NCBI GenBank assembly: GCA_013178315.1
Contig: JABLWX010000015.1
Span: 1 to 40,678, forward strand
Length of the DNA: 40,678 nucleotides
Reading direction: 5' to 3'
Source of the DNA: Candidatus Aminicenantota bacterium
GTDB taxonomy: Bacteria; Acidobacteriota; Aminicenantia; Aminicenantales; Saccharicenantaceae
Part shown: positions 1-8,654 of the stretch, one piece after another
Layout: each line of letters opens with the position of its first letter
Position numbering within the stretch: position 1 is the first letter of the stretch
Translations under genes and position numbers: made by a program
Notes under the pieces: generated by a model
Databases searched by the model: none
The model's input: the letters and a program-made list of their open reading frames with translations, nothing else
Told to the model about the DNA's origin: nothing

Positions 1-1301
1 TAGTTTTCCAGATAACGGAAATCCGGGGTGAGCTCGCCGTTATAAACAATTATGGCTCTTTTCAGGACAGGGTCGAGCTCCAGCCGGTCAAAAGCGCGGT
101 TATAATCGGCCAGGGCCAGGTCCGGAACGTACTTTTTTAAACCCTGGCTGAAATAGGTAGAAGATTCGATCGGAAGCTCGGCAGGAAGATTATAAACGGC
201 CAGGACCACCGGCCCGGCTCCCTGGAAGCCGTCCCTGGATTCTCCCGTGGCCGGGTCATAAACATAAACGGGCTTTTCAGAATCCGTAGGCCGGACGGTG
301 CTTTCAATAGAACCGTTGATATCACAGGTAATATCCCCTATGACCTGCAACCTGGGCTGGTCTTTGGTCCCATATAGTTTCTGCAGGAATTTCCTGGTTA
401 CAAAGCGAGGATATTTTGGAGTCCAGAAAATGCCGTTTATAAGGATATTAAGGTAAGGCAGGTACTCTTCGGAAACCGGGTAATACTTATCGGGGTTTTG
501 GTAATAATCCTGAAGGTCAAAAGGCTGAGCTCCCTTCGGTCTGACCATATCCTCTTCCTTGAAGACGACCTTATAGACCCGGTGGGGTGAGAAATAACCT
601 TTTTCCACCGTTTCGGCCAGTTCGGAGGGCTTGATTTCCACCGCCGGCAGCAGGTCATACACTTCCTGGGCACCCTGGGATACATGACCATAACCAAAAA
701 AGCCGCAGATAAAAGGGCTAATCTCGGCCGGCAGGCCCCTGTCCACTATTTCCTGGCCAACAGCCCTGACCTCTTCCTTAACTTCAGTCAGGCTGGCATA
801 GTGAACAGCCTGCTTTATCCTCTCGAAGGGGGTCTTCAATCCCAGAAGCTTCATTCTCTGACCATAGGCCCACAGGGAGTCAACCATCCCGGCATGGCCG
901 GCATAGTTCCCGAAAAACAGGACCCGGCGGCCCCGGTCATCGGTCATCTTCTCGTAATCAATCAGGGTGCAGCCCAGTTCCATTATCTTCCGGAGCATGG
1001 GCATGTTGTGAGCCTGGCCCTTAATCGTATGGGAGAAAAAAACGTAAACCTTGCCCGGCTCGAATAGTTGGAGGGGAATTTCCTTGATGGCCAGCACCAC
1101 CCGGCTGGGACAGAGGTCTTCCTGGACTAAAGCTCCAGCCGACCGGTATTCTCCGTCGGGAAAAACCCTGATGTCAGAGGGTTGGACATAGAATTGAAGA
1201 GGGTACCTCTCCTGCAGTTCACGCAGGTGCGAGGGGATCAACGGAACCCGCCTTTCCCAGCGGCTGATGTCTTCGCGTCTGATGCCAATATTAATTTTCA
1301 T
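1..1301 (-). CDS. Lysine-ketoglutarate reductase domain (saccharopine pathway), C-terminus cut by window edge
   Basis: The leftward frame is open for 433 codons from the ATG at 1299-1301 to the window edge. The translation matches the lysine-ketoglutarate reductase half of alpha-aminoadipic semialdehyde synthase. It has an N-terminal AlaDH/PNT-like segment with RREDISRWERR, then FFSHTIKGQ, LIDYEKM and GHVSQGAQ, and near residue 340 GDITCDINGSIE, the family's substrate-site signature. The known reaction condenses lysine with 2-oxoglutarate to saccharopine using NADPH, in the cytoplasm. The reductase domain is about 450 residues in the animal enzyme, so nearly all of it is here. Whether a saccharopine dehydrogenase domain is fused or encoded next lies outside the window. 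An AAGGA sits 6-7 nt before the ATG. The gene diverges from cysS. The family call is strong; lysine as substrate is inferred from homology. Confidence 0.85.
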   Translation of the reverse strand, partial: MKINIGIRREDISRWERRVPLIPSHLRELQERYPLQFYVQPSDIRVFPDGEYRSAGALVQEDLCPSRVVLAIKEIPLQLFEPGKVYVFFSHTIKGQAHNMPMLRKIMELGCTLIDYEKMTDDRGRRVLFFGNYAGHAGMVDSLWAYGQRMKLLGLKTPFERIKQAVHYASLTEVKEEVRAVGQEIVDRGLPAEISPFICGFFGYGHVSQGAQEVYDLLPAVEIKPSELAETVEKGYFSPHRVYKVVFKEEDMVRPKGAQPFDLQDYYQNPDKYYPVSEEYLPYLNILINGIFWTPKYPRFVTRKFLQKLYGTKDQPRLQVIGDITCDINGSIESTVRPTDSEKPVYVYDPATGESRDGFQGAGPVVLAVYNLPAELPIESSTYFSQGLKKYVPDLALADYNRAFDRLELDPVLKRAIIVYNGELTPDFRYLEN

Positions 1302-1335
1302 TATGAATCCTTTGTGCAGGTATTATCAGGCAATT

Positions 1336-1365
1336 ATTATGTCATATTTTGAGAAACAAGGTCAA
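1336..1365 (-). promoter_or_regulatory. Sigma70-type promoter for the LKR gene
   Basis: On the minus strand TTGACC (1360-1365) is followed after 18 nt by CATAAT (1336-1341), each one mismatch from consensus. A start near 1329 would give a leader of about 28 nt carrying the ribosome binding site. This is pattern matching only. Confidence 0.45.
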
Positions 1366-1412
1366 ACCAACCCGTCTATATGTAAGACCGATCAGCTCCT
1401 GTTTTCTGCCTA

Positions 1413-1441
1413 TTGACGCCCCACCATGGTTTGGACATAAT
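1413..1441 (+). promoter_or_regulatory. Sigma70-type promoter for cysS, implying a leaderless mRNA
   Basis: TTGACG (1413-1418), a 17-nt spacer and CATAAT (1436-1441) form a near-consensus promoter. The cysS ATG at 1449 is exactly 7 nt past the -10 box, where transcription would normally start, and no Shine-Dalgarno sequence precedes it. The TTG that opens the longest reading frame at 1413 is part of the -35 box. Confidence 0.5.
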
Positions 1442-1448
1442 AGACAGG

Positions 1449-2843
1449 ATGATTCGCTTCTTCAACACGCTTTCCGGCTCCCTGGAGGAATTCAGGCCAA
1501 TCAAGGAAGGCGAAGTTCGCCTCTATACCTGCGGTCCCACGGTCTACGACTATCCCCATATCGGCAATTACCGGGCATACATTTTTGAAGACCTGCTGAA
1601 GAGATTTCTTCTTCTGGCCGGTTTCAAGGTCATCCACGTCATGAACATAACCGATGTTGACGATAAGACCATCAAGGGAGCCGCGCGCCAGGGCCTTTCC
1701 CTCCAGGAGTACACGGCCAGGTATATCGAGGCCTTCTTCGAAGACCTCAAGACCCTCAGGATCATGCCGGCCGATATTTACCCCCGGGCCACCGAGCATA
1801 TCTCCGACATGGTCAGGATGGTCAGGGGATTGCTGGACAAGGGCTATGCTTATTACAAGGAAGGTTCTGTTTACTTCAGCATCCAGAAATTCCCGGCCTA
1901 CGGTCGCCTGGCCAAAATCGACCTGGCCGAGCTTAAAGCCGGGGCCAGGGTCGACAGCGACGAGTACGAAAAGGAAAGCGTCCATGACTTTGCCCTGTGG
2001 AAGAAAGCCAAGGAGGGTGAGCCTTTCTGGGAAACCGAGCTGGGTGCCGGTCGACCGGGCTGGCACATAGAATGCTCGGCCATGAGCACCCGCTACCTCG
2101 GGCCCAGTATCGACATCCACTGTGGCGGCATAGACAATATTTTCCCCCACCACGAGAACGAGATAGCCCAATCCGAAGCTTACTACGGGCAGAAATTTGT
2201 CAATTACTGGCTGCACTGCCACCACCTGGTGGTGGACGGGGAAAAAATGTCCAAGTCCAAGGGCAATTTTTACACCCTGCGCGACCTGCTGGCCCGCGGG
2301 CTGAACCCGGTTGACCTGCGCTTCTTCCTGCTCTCCACCCATTATCGCAAGATGCTCAACTTTACCTTCGACAGCCTGGAGCAGGCCCGGGCCTCGCGGC
2401 AGAGAGTCCTGGATTTCGTCTACGAACTGGAACACCGCACCTTCGCCCCGGGCTCCGAACCGGAAGTGGAGGCACTGGCCGAGAAAGTGCTGGTTGATTT
2501 CAAGGAAAGTCTGGCCGATGATCTCAATATATCGGCTGCCCTGGCCGTGCTGTTTGATTTTATAAGGGAAATAAACTCCAGGCTGTCCCGCGACCTCCTC
2601 AAGAAGGAAGATGCCGCTAAGATCCTGCGGACGGTGGAGGAGCTGGACCGGGTGCTGGCCATCCTGCCGGAGAGAAAAGAGGAAGCTCTGCCGCCGGAGC
2701 TTCTGGAAAAAATCGAGCTGAGGCAGAAGGCCAGGAAGGAAAAGAATTTTGCCCTGGCTGACGCCATCCGGGAAGAGCTGCGCCAGCGGGGAATAATACT
2801 GGAAGATACTAAAGAAGGCGTCAGGTGGAAAAGGATAAAGTAG
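1449..2843 (+). CDS. cysS: Cysteinyl-tRNA synthetase
   Basis: This class I aminoacyl-tRNA synthetase charges tRNA-Cys in the cytoplasm. From the ATG at 1449 the protein has 464 residues, the usual length. Visible landmarks are the zinc ligands C28 (YTCGPTVYD), C209 (WHIECS), H234 and E238 (FPHHENE), the HIGH-class motif HIGN at 37-40 and the KMSKS loop at 266-270. A DALR-type helical anticodon-binding region follows. The frame could extend upstream to a TTG at 1413, but the MIRFFNTLSG start matches the family and the TTG lies in a promoter box. The 3' end overlaps yraN by 19 nt, so the two genes are probably co-transcribed. Confidence 0.97.
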   Translation: MIRFFNTLSGSLEEFRPIKEGEVRLYTCGPTVYDYPHIGNYRAYIFEDLLKRFLLLAGFKVIHVMNITDVDDKTIKGAARQGLSLQEYTARYIEAFFEDLKTLRIMPADIYPRATEHISDMVRMVRGLLDKGYAYYKEGSVYFSIQKFPAYGRLAKIDLAELKAGARVDSDEYEKESVHDFALWKKAKEGEPFWETELGAGRPGWHIECSAMSTRYLGPSIDIHCGGIDNIFPHHENEIAQSEAYYGQKFVNYWLHCHHLVVDGEKMSKSKGNFYTLRDLLARGLNPVDLRFFLLSTHYRKMLNFTFDSLEQARASRQRVLDFVYELEHRTFAPGSEPEVEALAEKVLVDFKESLADDLNISAALAVLFDFIREINSRLSRDLLKKEDAAKILRTVEELDRVLAILPERKEEALPPELLEKIELRQKARKEKNFALADAIREELRQRGIILEDTKEGVRWKRIK

Positions 2844-3196
2844 GTTCACTCCCGTTCGGTCGCTGGGGTGAAGAAATTGCCGCCGAGTACCTCGAGAAAA
2901 AAGGGTTCCGCATCCTGGACCGGCATTTCCAATTCCATCACACCGAAATTGACCTGGTGGCCCGCGACGGCCACTACCTGGTCTTCATCGAGGTCAAGAC
3001 CCGGAGCTCGGGCGACTTCGGCTGCCCGGAAGAGGCCATCACCGAACGCAAAAAAGCCCACCTGAGGAGAGCGGCCGAGGGTTATCTCTACCTGAACCAG
3101 CTCAACAATATCGATTGCCGCTTCGACGTCATCAGCATCCTCTTTTCGGACGGGCAGCCACCCGTAATTGAACACCTGGTCAATGCCTTCGAATAA
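2825..3196 (+). CDS. yraN: YraN/UPF0102 family nuclease-like protein
   Basis: A 123-residue cytoplasmic protein of the UPF0102 family, which has a restriction-endonuclease-like fold and whose cellular role is not settled. It has the conserved GRWGEEIAAEYL opening (residues 12-23) and the core EIDLVARDG / FIEVKTRS. E41, D43, E56 and K58 are placed as in the D-(D/E)xK metal site of this fold. It begins with GTG at 2825, overlapping the end of cysS in another frame, which suggests translational coupling. The M14 peptidase gene starts 16 nt after its stop. The family assignment is firm. The function is not known from sequence. Confidence 0.9.
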   Translation: MEKDKVGSLPFGRWGEEIAAEYLEKKGFRILDRHFQFHHTEIDLVARDGHYLVFIEVKTRSSGDFGCPEEAITERKKAHLRRAAEGYLYLNQLNNIDCRFDVISILFSDGQPPVIEHLVNAFE

Positions 3197-3212
3197 ATTT
3201 TTCAGGAGATAG

Positions 3213-5822
3213 ATGATGCTCAGACACCGCCTTATTTCAATCGCCTTATTCTTATCCGTCGTTTTCCTGGTCTTTCCCGACCCGGTTCATTCCCAGGTGA
3301 TCCCATCACCAGAAGAAATCCTGGGGTTCAAGGTCGGGGCCGATTACCATCTCATCACCTACGACCAGGCCATCGATTACCTGAAAAAGGTGGCCTCAGT
3401 CTCGGACCGTATCAGGCTCCAGGAAATGGGCAAGACCACGCTCGGACTGCCCATGTATTATGCGGTCATTTCTTCCCCCGGGAACCTGGCTGAACTGGAA
3501 AAATACCGGGACATCATGAAGAAGATATCGCTGGCCCGGGGCCTTGGCCCGGAAGAAGCGGCCAGGCTGTCCCGGGAAGGAAAAGCCGTGGTCTACATCG
3601 ACGGCGGCCTGCATGCTTCCGAATGCGCCCCGGCCCAGCACCTGGTGCAGTTGGCCTACGACCTGGTCTCGGCCCGGGATGAAAAGACCCTGAAAATCCT
3701 GGATGAAGTCATCTGTCTCCTGGTGTTTGCCAACCCGGACGGCATGAACATGCTGGCCGAGTGGTACCACAAAAACGTGGGCACGCCGTTTGAGGTCTCT
3801 CCCCTGCCCTACCTCTATCATTATTATGCCGGGCACGATAACAACCGCGATTCCTACCTGGCCAACCTGAAAGAAACCAGGCACCTCAGCCGGCTGGTCA
3901 ACCAGGAGTGGTACCCGGTCATTCTTTATAATCATCACCAGACAGCTCCCTTCCCGGCCCGCATCTGGATTCCACCCAACTCCGAACCGACCAACCCCAA
4001 CGTCCACCCGCTGATAGTCCGCTGGCAGAATCTCATCGGCTCGGCCATGGGCGCAGCCTTTGATTCCGAGGGAAAGGAGGGAGCCATTTCCCGGATATTT
4101 TTTGACACCTGGTATCCCGGCTACGTGACCCAGGTGGTCGACTCCCACAACATCATTTCCATACTAACCGAGACCGCCCTGTACCGCTATGCCACGCCCA
4201 GGTTTTACACGGTCAGGGATTTCCCGGCCGAATACCAGGACCTGACCATGTCAGCCTTCTATCCCAGCCCCTGGAAAGGCGGCTGGTGGCGGCTGCGGGA
4301 TGCAGTCGATTACTGCCTGACCGCTTCCAAAGCTGTCCTGGAGGTGGCCGCCAAATACCGCCAGGAACTGCTTTTCAACAAGTACAAAATGGCCAGCGAG
4401 GTCATGGCCAGGTTTCAGAAAGAACCTCCCTATGCCTGGATCATACCCCGGGCCCAGGGCGACCCTGGTAATTTAGCGCTGCTGATGAACCGGATGATTC
4501 TCCTGGGCATAGAGGTTTATGAGGCCCAGGAAGATTTTTCCTGCGATGGTATAGCCTACCCGAAGGGGACGCTGGTCATACCGATGAGCCAGCCCTTTGC
4601 CCTGTTTGCCAAGAACATGCTGGAAGAGCAGCGTTACCCCGACCTGAGAAAATACCCGGACCTGTGGCAGGGACTGGTCCAGTCCAGGAAAATTGAAGGT
4701 TCGCCGCTTGAAGCCTACGACATGATGGGCTGGACTCTCTCCTACCAGTTCAACCTCAAGGTCCAGGCGGCCGGCAGTCCGGTCACAGTTAAGATGAACC
4801 GGTTGCCTGAAGTTACTCCGCCCGCAGGAAAAGTGGAAGGCTCAGGAACCGCGGCCTTCCTGATAGACCACGGGCAGAACGCTTCCTTCACTGCCATGAA
4901 CCGTATCTTGAAACAGAAAGGAAAAATCGCCTGGGCCAAAAAGAGCTTTAACTACGAGGGGCAGAATTATCCGGAGGGAACTATAATTGCCAGTTCCGTC
5001 GGCCGTGACTTCATGGAAAAACTGGCCCGGGAACTGGGCCTTAAGATTCAGGCCTGCGCTTCCCGACCGATGGCTGAGGCGGCCGAAGTTCGGGCTCCCC
5101 GGCTTGGAGTCTACCAGTCCTGGGTGGCGGTGGAAGATGAAGGCTGGACCAGGTTTGTCCTGGATGAACACGAATTTTCCTATAAGAACCTGCACGATGC
5201 TGACATCAGGGCCGGAAACCTGGCCGCCCAGTACGATACCATAGTCATCCCCGACCATTACTCGCCGGAACTGCTGCTCAACGGTTACCGCAAGGGCGAC
5301 ATGCCACCCGATTATGTTGGCGGACTGACGACCCGGGGAGTCAACAACCTGAAAGAATTTGTCAGGCAGGGCGGAACCCTGGTCTTCCTGAATACTTCCT
5401 GCAACCTGGCCACCGGCGAATTCAAGCCGGCCGTGAGGAACATCCTGGAGAAAGCCAAAAGAGACGAATTCAACTGCTCCGGCTCGATTCTCCTGGCCGA
5501 GTTTGACCGTTCTCATCCCGTGGCCTACGGAATGGATGGCCTTCAACCGCTGGTCTTTGCCGAAAGTTGCGCTTTTGATGTCTTTCCCTCGTTCGACCAG
5601 AAAAATTCTCCAAGGATAATAGCCAGGTATGCAGCTGACAACCTGCTGCTCAGTGGCTGGATATACGGAGAGAAGCTTATCCAGCAGAAGGCGGCCATCG
5701 TCGAGGTACCCCAGGAAAAGGGGCGGTTGATTCTCCTGGGCTTTCCGGTCCAGTTCCGGGCCCAGTCGCGCGGCACCTTCAAGCTGCTTTTCAATTCAAT
5801 TTTTTATGGAACAATAAAATAA
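3213..5822 (+). CDS. Secreted M14-family zinc carboxypeptidase
   Basis: An exported 869-residue metallocarboxypeptidase. Residues 1-28 form a signal peptide ending near HSQ. The M14 domain shows zinc ligands H134 and E137 in GGLHASE, substrate-binding N211-R212 in NNRDS, a third zinc-ligand His in YNHHQT (241-242) and a candidate catalytic Glu at 320 in ILTETALYR. After about residue 400 comes a long C-terminal part resembling a class I glutamine amidotransferase-like fold, as in other large bacterial M14 proteins; this part is only weakly assigned. Two in-frame ATGs (3213 and 3216) follow AGGAG at 3204-3208; spacing favours 3216. It likely trims peptides outside the cytoplasm. It is the last gene of the cysS-yraN run. 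Confidence 0.9.
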   Translation: MMLRHRLISIALFLSVVFLVFPDPVHSQVIPSPEEILGFKVGADYHLITYDQAIDYLKKVASVSDRIRLQEMGKTTLGLPMYYAVISSPGNLAELEKYRDIMKKISLARGLGPEEAARLSREGKAVVYIDGGLHASECAPAQHLVQLAYDLVSARDEKTLKILDEVICLLVFANPDGMNMLAEWYHKNVGTPFEVSPLPYLYHYYAGHDNNRDSYLANLKETRHLSRLVNQEWYPVILYNHHQTAPFPARIWIPPNSEPTNPNVHPLIVRWQNLIGSAMGAAFDSEGKEGAISRIFFDTWYPGYVTQVVDSHNIISILTETALYRYATPRFYTVRDFPAEYQDLTMSAFYPSPWKGGWWRLRDAVDYCLTASKAVLEVAAKYRQELLFNKYKMASEVMARFQKEPPYAWIIPRAQGDPGNLALLMNRMILLGIEVYEAQEDFSCDGIAYPKGTLVIPMSQPFALFAKNMLEEQRYPDLRKYPDLWQGLVQSRKIEGSPLEAYDMMGWTLSYQFNLKVQAAGSPVTVKMNRLPEVTPPAGKVEGSGTAAFLIDHGQNASFTAMNRILKQKGKIAWAKKSFNYEGQNYPEGTIIASSVGRDFMEKLARELGLKIQACASRPMAEAAEVRAPRLGVYQSWVAVEDEGWTRFVLDEHEFSYKNLHDADIRAGNLAAQYDTIVIPDHYSPELLLNGYRKGDMPPDYVGGLTTRGVNNLKEFVRQGGTLVFLNTSCNLATGEFKPAVRNILEKAKRDEFNCSGSILLAEFDRSHPVAYGMDGLQPLVFAESCAFDVFPSFDQKNSPRIIARYAADNLLLSGWIYGEKLIQQKAAIVEVPQEKGRLILLGFPVQFRAQSRGTFKLLFNSIFYGTIK

Positions 5823-6078
5823 CCCTGGCTGGGAAAGCCGGTCAGAAAGTATTAAGGCGAGTTTATCTGTCTGTATGAAATAGGGGTCTATGAAATAAAT
5901 AGTTTGTTGCGAAAATAAAAGTTCCAGCAGGAAATCTTTTCCCGGAACCTCTAAGTCTTTTAGATTATTTTTCAACTCGCTCAATTTTATTTTATGTCGC
6001 CGGCCAAATTCCCCTGTAATAGTCTTTTTCGGATTGGAGTGTGGCGAAGGTTTGATGGTAGCAGCAGGAGCCGTCCTA

Positions 6079-6582
6079 TCAGACGGCCTGGGCCTGATGG
6101 GTTTCTTCCACCTTGCGGACCCGCGAAGGATCACCGGTCATGCCGGCCAGTACCGAAACCGGCAGGTGAAACAGGGGATGCACAAAATCGGGAGCAATTT
6201 CGGCCAGCGGAACCATGACAAAATTCCTGAAACTCATCCTGGGATGGGGCACCACCAGCTTGCTGGTCTGGACCACGGTCTTTTCGGCCAGCAGGATGTC
6301 GATGTCAATCACCCTGGGGCCTTTATCCACCGAGGGCCGGCGCTTCATCTTAAGTTCGATGTCCTTGACCAGGTAGAGCAGGGCTATCGGGCTTTTCGAA
6401 GCTTCCACCTCCAGCACCTGGTTGTAGAACCAGGGCTGGTCCAGGTAATCAACCGGCTCAGTCTCGTAGACAGACGATTGCCTGATTATCCTGACCCCGG
6501 CTTTCTGCAGCAGAGTGCGAGCCTGGGCCAGGTGGCGGGACCGGTGGCCGAGGTTACTGCCGAGCGAAAGGTAATATCTCAT
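6079..6582 (-). CDS. folK: 2-amino-4-hydroxy-6-hydroxymethyldihydropteridine pyrophosphokinase (HPPK)
   Basis: This cytoplasmic enzyme transfers pyrophosphate from ATP to 6-hydroxymethyl-7,8-dihydropterin in folate synthesis. The 167-residue protein has the family's landmarks: LGSNLG (7-12), SSVYETEPV (36-44), the pterin-binding WFYNQV (51-56), and the metal-binding pair D93 and D95 in RVIDIDIL. R80, R81 and R90 are available to contact ATP, and LVVPHPRM follows. Length and motif order are normal. It lies 59 bp downstream of the deacylase gene on the same strand, so the two may share a transcript. No good Shine-Dalgarno sequence is visible. It is convergent with the M14 gene across 256 bp that hold only a weak hairpin (5825-5841). 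Confidence 0.95.
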   Translation of the reverse strand: MRYYLSLGSNLGHRSRHLAQARTLLQKAGVRIIRQSSVYETEPVDYLDQPWFYNQVLEVEASKSPIALLYLVKDIELKMKRRPSVDKGPRVIDIDILLAEKTVVQTSKLVVPHPRMSFRNFVMVPLAEIAPDFVHPLFHLPVSVLAGMTGDPSRVRKVEETHQAQAV

Positions 6583-6641
6583 TTTTAGCTCTAAATATTA
6601 GCACCCTCAGCTCAAAAATCAATACTCGCAGCCAAAATAAT

Positions 6642-8264
6642 TTATTTTTTTTCAAAGGCTGGACCGCGAATTATCATCCCCGGCCTGGCCCCGGTAAAAT
6701 TTCCCCTTTCCAGCACCGGCTGACCGTTAACCAGAACCTGAATTATGCCCCGGCTGTGTTGATGGGGCCCGGAAAAAGTGGCCACATCTTTAACTTCCGC
6801 CGGGTCAAAGATGGTCAGGTCGGCGTAATAACCTTCCCTGATCAGCCCCCGATCTTTAAGCCTCATGGTTTGGGCCGGCAGCGAGGTCATCTTCCTGATG
6901 GCTTCTTCCAGGCCGATTATTTTTCTTGCCCTGACATATTCACCCAGAACCCGGGTAAAGGTGCCGTAACTCCTGGGATGCGGGCTCCCCTGCCCGGCCA
7001 CCTGCAGGCCACCGTCAGAGCCGATCATCACATAAGGGAGTTTCATCAACTCTTCCACATCCCTTTCGTCCATCTGAAAAAAGATGGCCGAGACATCGCC
7101 TTCTTTAACCAGGTCAATAATCAGGTCCGCCCCGTTGTCCACGGTGGTCGGCTTGCCCTGCAATTCCAGAATCTGCTTCAGGTTCTTGCCTTCGTAGGCG
7201 GGGAATTTCCGGCTGCTGGCTATGTATATGGTTTCCAGTTTATCTATGCCCCGGTTTGAAGTCAGCCGGTTCCTGATGACCGCCTGCTTGACCCTGGCAT
7301 ATATTTCCGGGTTCTGCAGCCTCTCCAAAAACTTCTCTCGACCGCCCTCAAAAACATCCTGGGGCAGGCTGCTGGTAAAACCGGAACTGGTGGCGGTGTA
7401 GGGATATTGGTCAAGAGTCACTTCCACTCCCCTGGCCCGGGCCGCCACCACCGGGGCGGTGATTCTTTCCAGCTGGTTCCAGACATCTTCGTCAGCCAGT
7501 TTAATGTGGGATATCTGGACCTGAATCCCATTCTTCTCGCCGATGGTTATGGCTTCCTCGATGGCTTCGGTAATTCTTTTGCCCTGATTCCTGATATGGG
7601 AAGCATAAAAGCCGCCCGACTCGCTTAACACCGAAGCCAGCTCCACCAGCTCTTCGGTCCTGGAATAGGTCCCGGGCAGGTAGGCCAGCCCCGTCGAAAG
7701 GCCGATGGCTCCTGCCTTCATTTCCTGCCGCAGCAGATCTTTCATCCGGGTCATTTCCTCGGCCGAGGGGGCCTCCATTTTCATGCCCATGACCTGGCGC
7801 CGGATGGTATTATGACCGGCCAGGGAAGCAAAGTTGCAGGCTATACCCTTTTTCTCGATGGCCGCGAACAATTCGGCCAGCGGAAAATCATGGTCGCCAC
7901 AATTTCCGCCGACGAGAGTGGTCACTCCCTGGGAAACGTAATTCTCGCAGCCGGGTATCTCCAGAAGGTCGCGATCGGCGTGGGTGTGAATATCGATGAA
8001 GCCCGGGCTTACCGCCAGCCCTTCCGCCTCTATTACCTTAGCCGCCTCGCTGGCTTCGATCCGGTTTCTGATAGCGGCAATTCTCTTGCCCTTTATCCCG
8101 ATATCGGCCCGAAACCAGGGATTGCCGCTGCCGTCGAAGACCAGGCCGTTCTTTATAACCAGGTCATACTTCATCTCTGCCTTCCGGCAACTGAAACAGA
8201 GAACGCCGGAAATCAGAATTAAAACCAGAATCATTGCCGGGAACCGGCTTCTCATTTTTTCCAT
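6642..8264 (-). CDS. Exported N-acyl-D-amino-acid deacylase (amidohydrolase superfamily)
   Basis: A metal-dependent hydrolase related to D-aminoacylase, which releases D-amino acids from N-acyl derivatives. From the ATG at 8262-8264 it has 540 residues. The metal-site pattern is complete: H93 and H95 in GFIDIHTH, C122 in GGNCG, H223 in ASHIRNQG, H253 in QISHIKLA and D417 in GSDGG. A hydrophobic signal segment (about residues 8-24) precedes the catalytic domain, so the enzyme is probably periplasmic. The frame is open back to 8432, but those 56 codons look non-coding. A GGAG lies 8 nt before this ATG and a promoter-like pair lies just upstream, both favouring the short form. The exact acyl or peptide substrate is not evident. 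Confidence 0.88.
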   Translation of the reverse strand: MEKMRSRFPAMILVLILISGVLCFSCRKAEMKYDLVIKNGLVFDGSGNPWFRADIGIKGKRIAAIRNRIEASEAAKVIEAEGLAVSPGFIDIHTHADRDLLEIPGCENYVSQGVTTLVGGNCGDHDFPLAELFAAIEKKGIACNFASLAGHNTIRRQVMGMKMEAPSAEEMTRMKDLLRQEMKAGAIGLSTGLAYLPGTYSRTEELVELASVLSESGGFYASHIRNQGKRITEAIEEAITIGEKNGIQVQISHIKLADEDVWNQLERITAPVVAARARGVEVTLDQYPYTATSSGFTSSLPQDVFEGGREKFLERLQNPEIYARVKQAVIRNRLTSNRGIDKLETIYIASSRKFPAYEGKNLKQILELQGKPTTVDNGADLIIDLVKEGDVSAIFFQMDERDVEELMKLPYVMIGSDGGLQVAGQGSPHPRSYGTFTRVLGEYVRARKIIGLEEAIRKMTSLPAQTMRLKDRGLIREGYYADLTIFDPAEVKDVATFSGPHQHSRGIIQVLVNGQPVLERGNFTGARPGMIIRGPAFEKK

Positions 8265-8289
8265 CAGCATTTCTCCGTTTTCAGTTCCT

Positions 8290-8318
8290 ATTTTTTTCGC
8301 CCCAAGACTTAAAGTCAA
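8290..8318 (-). promoter_or_regulatory. Putative promoter for the deacylase gene
   Basis: On the minus strand TTGACT (8313-8318) and AAAAAT (8290-8295) are spaced 17 nt apart. Transcription would begin near 8283, leaving a leader of about 19 nt that contains the GGAG. The -10 match is poor (4 of 6). Confidence 0.35.
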
Positions 8319-8503
8319 CATGTTTTTTTCTGAATACTTGGGCATCAGGAAGTTTGCATAAAAGGATTCACGTAGCGGCCAAGTACCACCCAGTACTCTA
8401 GAACTGATATCAGCTGGCAAACCAATATTCATTTGCGCAATCCAACCTACTGATTATAAATAAGATAGAGGCCTACAGACCGAAAGATTTCAGAAAAAAA
8501 TTC

Positions 8504-8533
8504 TTGACAACTAAAGAATAGCTCGATTATGAT
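8504..8533 (+). promoter_or_regulatory. Sigma70-type promoter for the giant surface-protein gene
   Basis: A perfect TTGACA (8504-8509) is followed after 18 nt by TATGAT (8528-8533), 5 of 6 to consensus. It would give a leader of roughly 215 nt before the ATG at 8756. Confidence 0.55.
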
Positions 8534-8625
8534 ATTTTTGCTCTGAGAAGGGGATTTCGCTGGGTCTGGGGGTGTGAATGATTTGGATAAGGAGGGGGCA
8601 AACTCTCGCCGCCAACAGAAACTCG

Positions 8626-8654
8626 TATTCTCATACCAAGAGAGAATATTTTTT
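8626..8654 (+). terminator. Terminator-like hairpin inside the leader of the giant gene
   Basis: TATTCTC (8626-8632) and GAGAATA (8642-8648) form a perfect 7-bp stem with a 9-nt loop, followed directly by six T residues (8649-8654). It lies between the promoter and the start codon, so it would act as an attenuator if functional. The stem is AT-rich and therefore weak. Confidence 0.4.

Noticed and set aside
5825-5841. Hairpin after the M14 stop codon as terminator
   Set aside because: Stem of six pairs with one G-T pair and no T tract on either side.
5796-6134. 112-codon leftward open frame after the M14 gene
   Set aside because: It overlaps the 3' end of folK in another frame and resembles no protein; no ribosome binding site.
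8271-8432. N-terminal extension of the deacylase frame
   Set aside because: The residues are unlike a signal peptide or the family's N-terminus, and a better start with GGAG lies at 8264.
8591-8620. GGGGGCAAACT segment resembling the start of a GEMM (c-di-GMP) riboswitch
   Set aside because: The second conserved GACGCAAAGCC-like part and the expected paired stems are missing.
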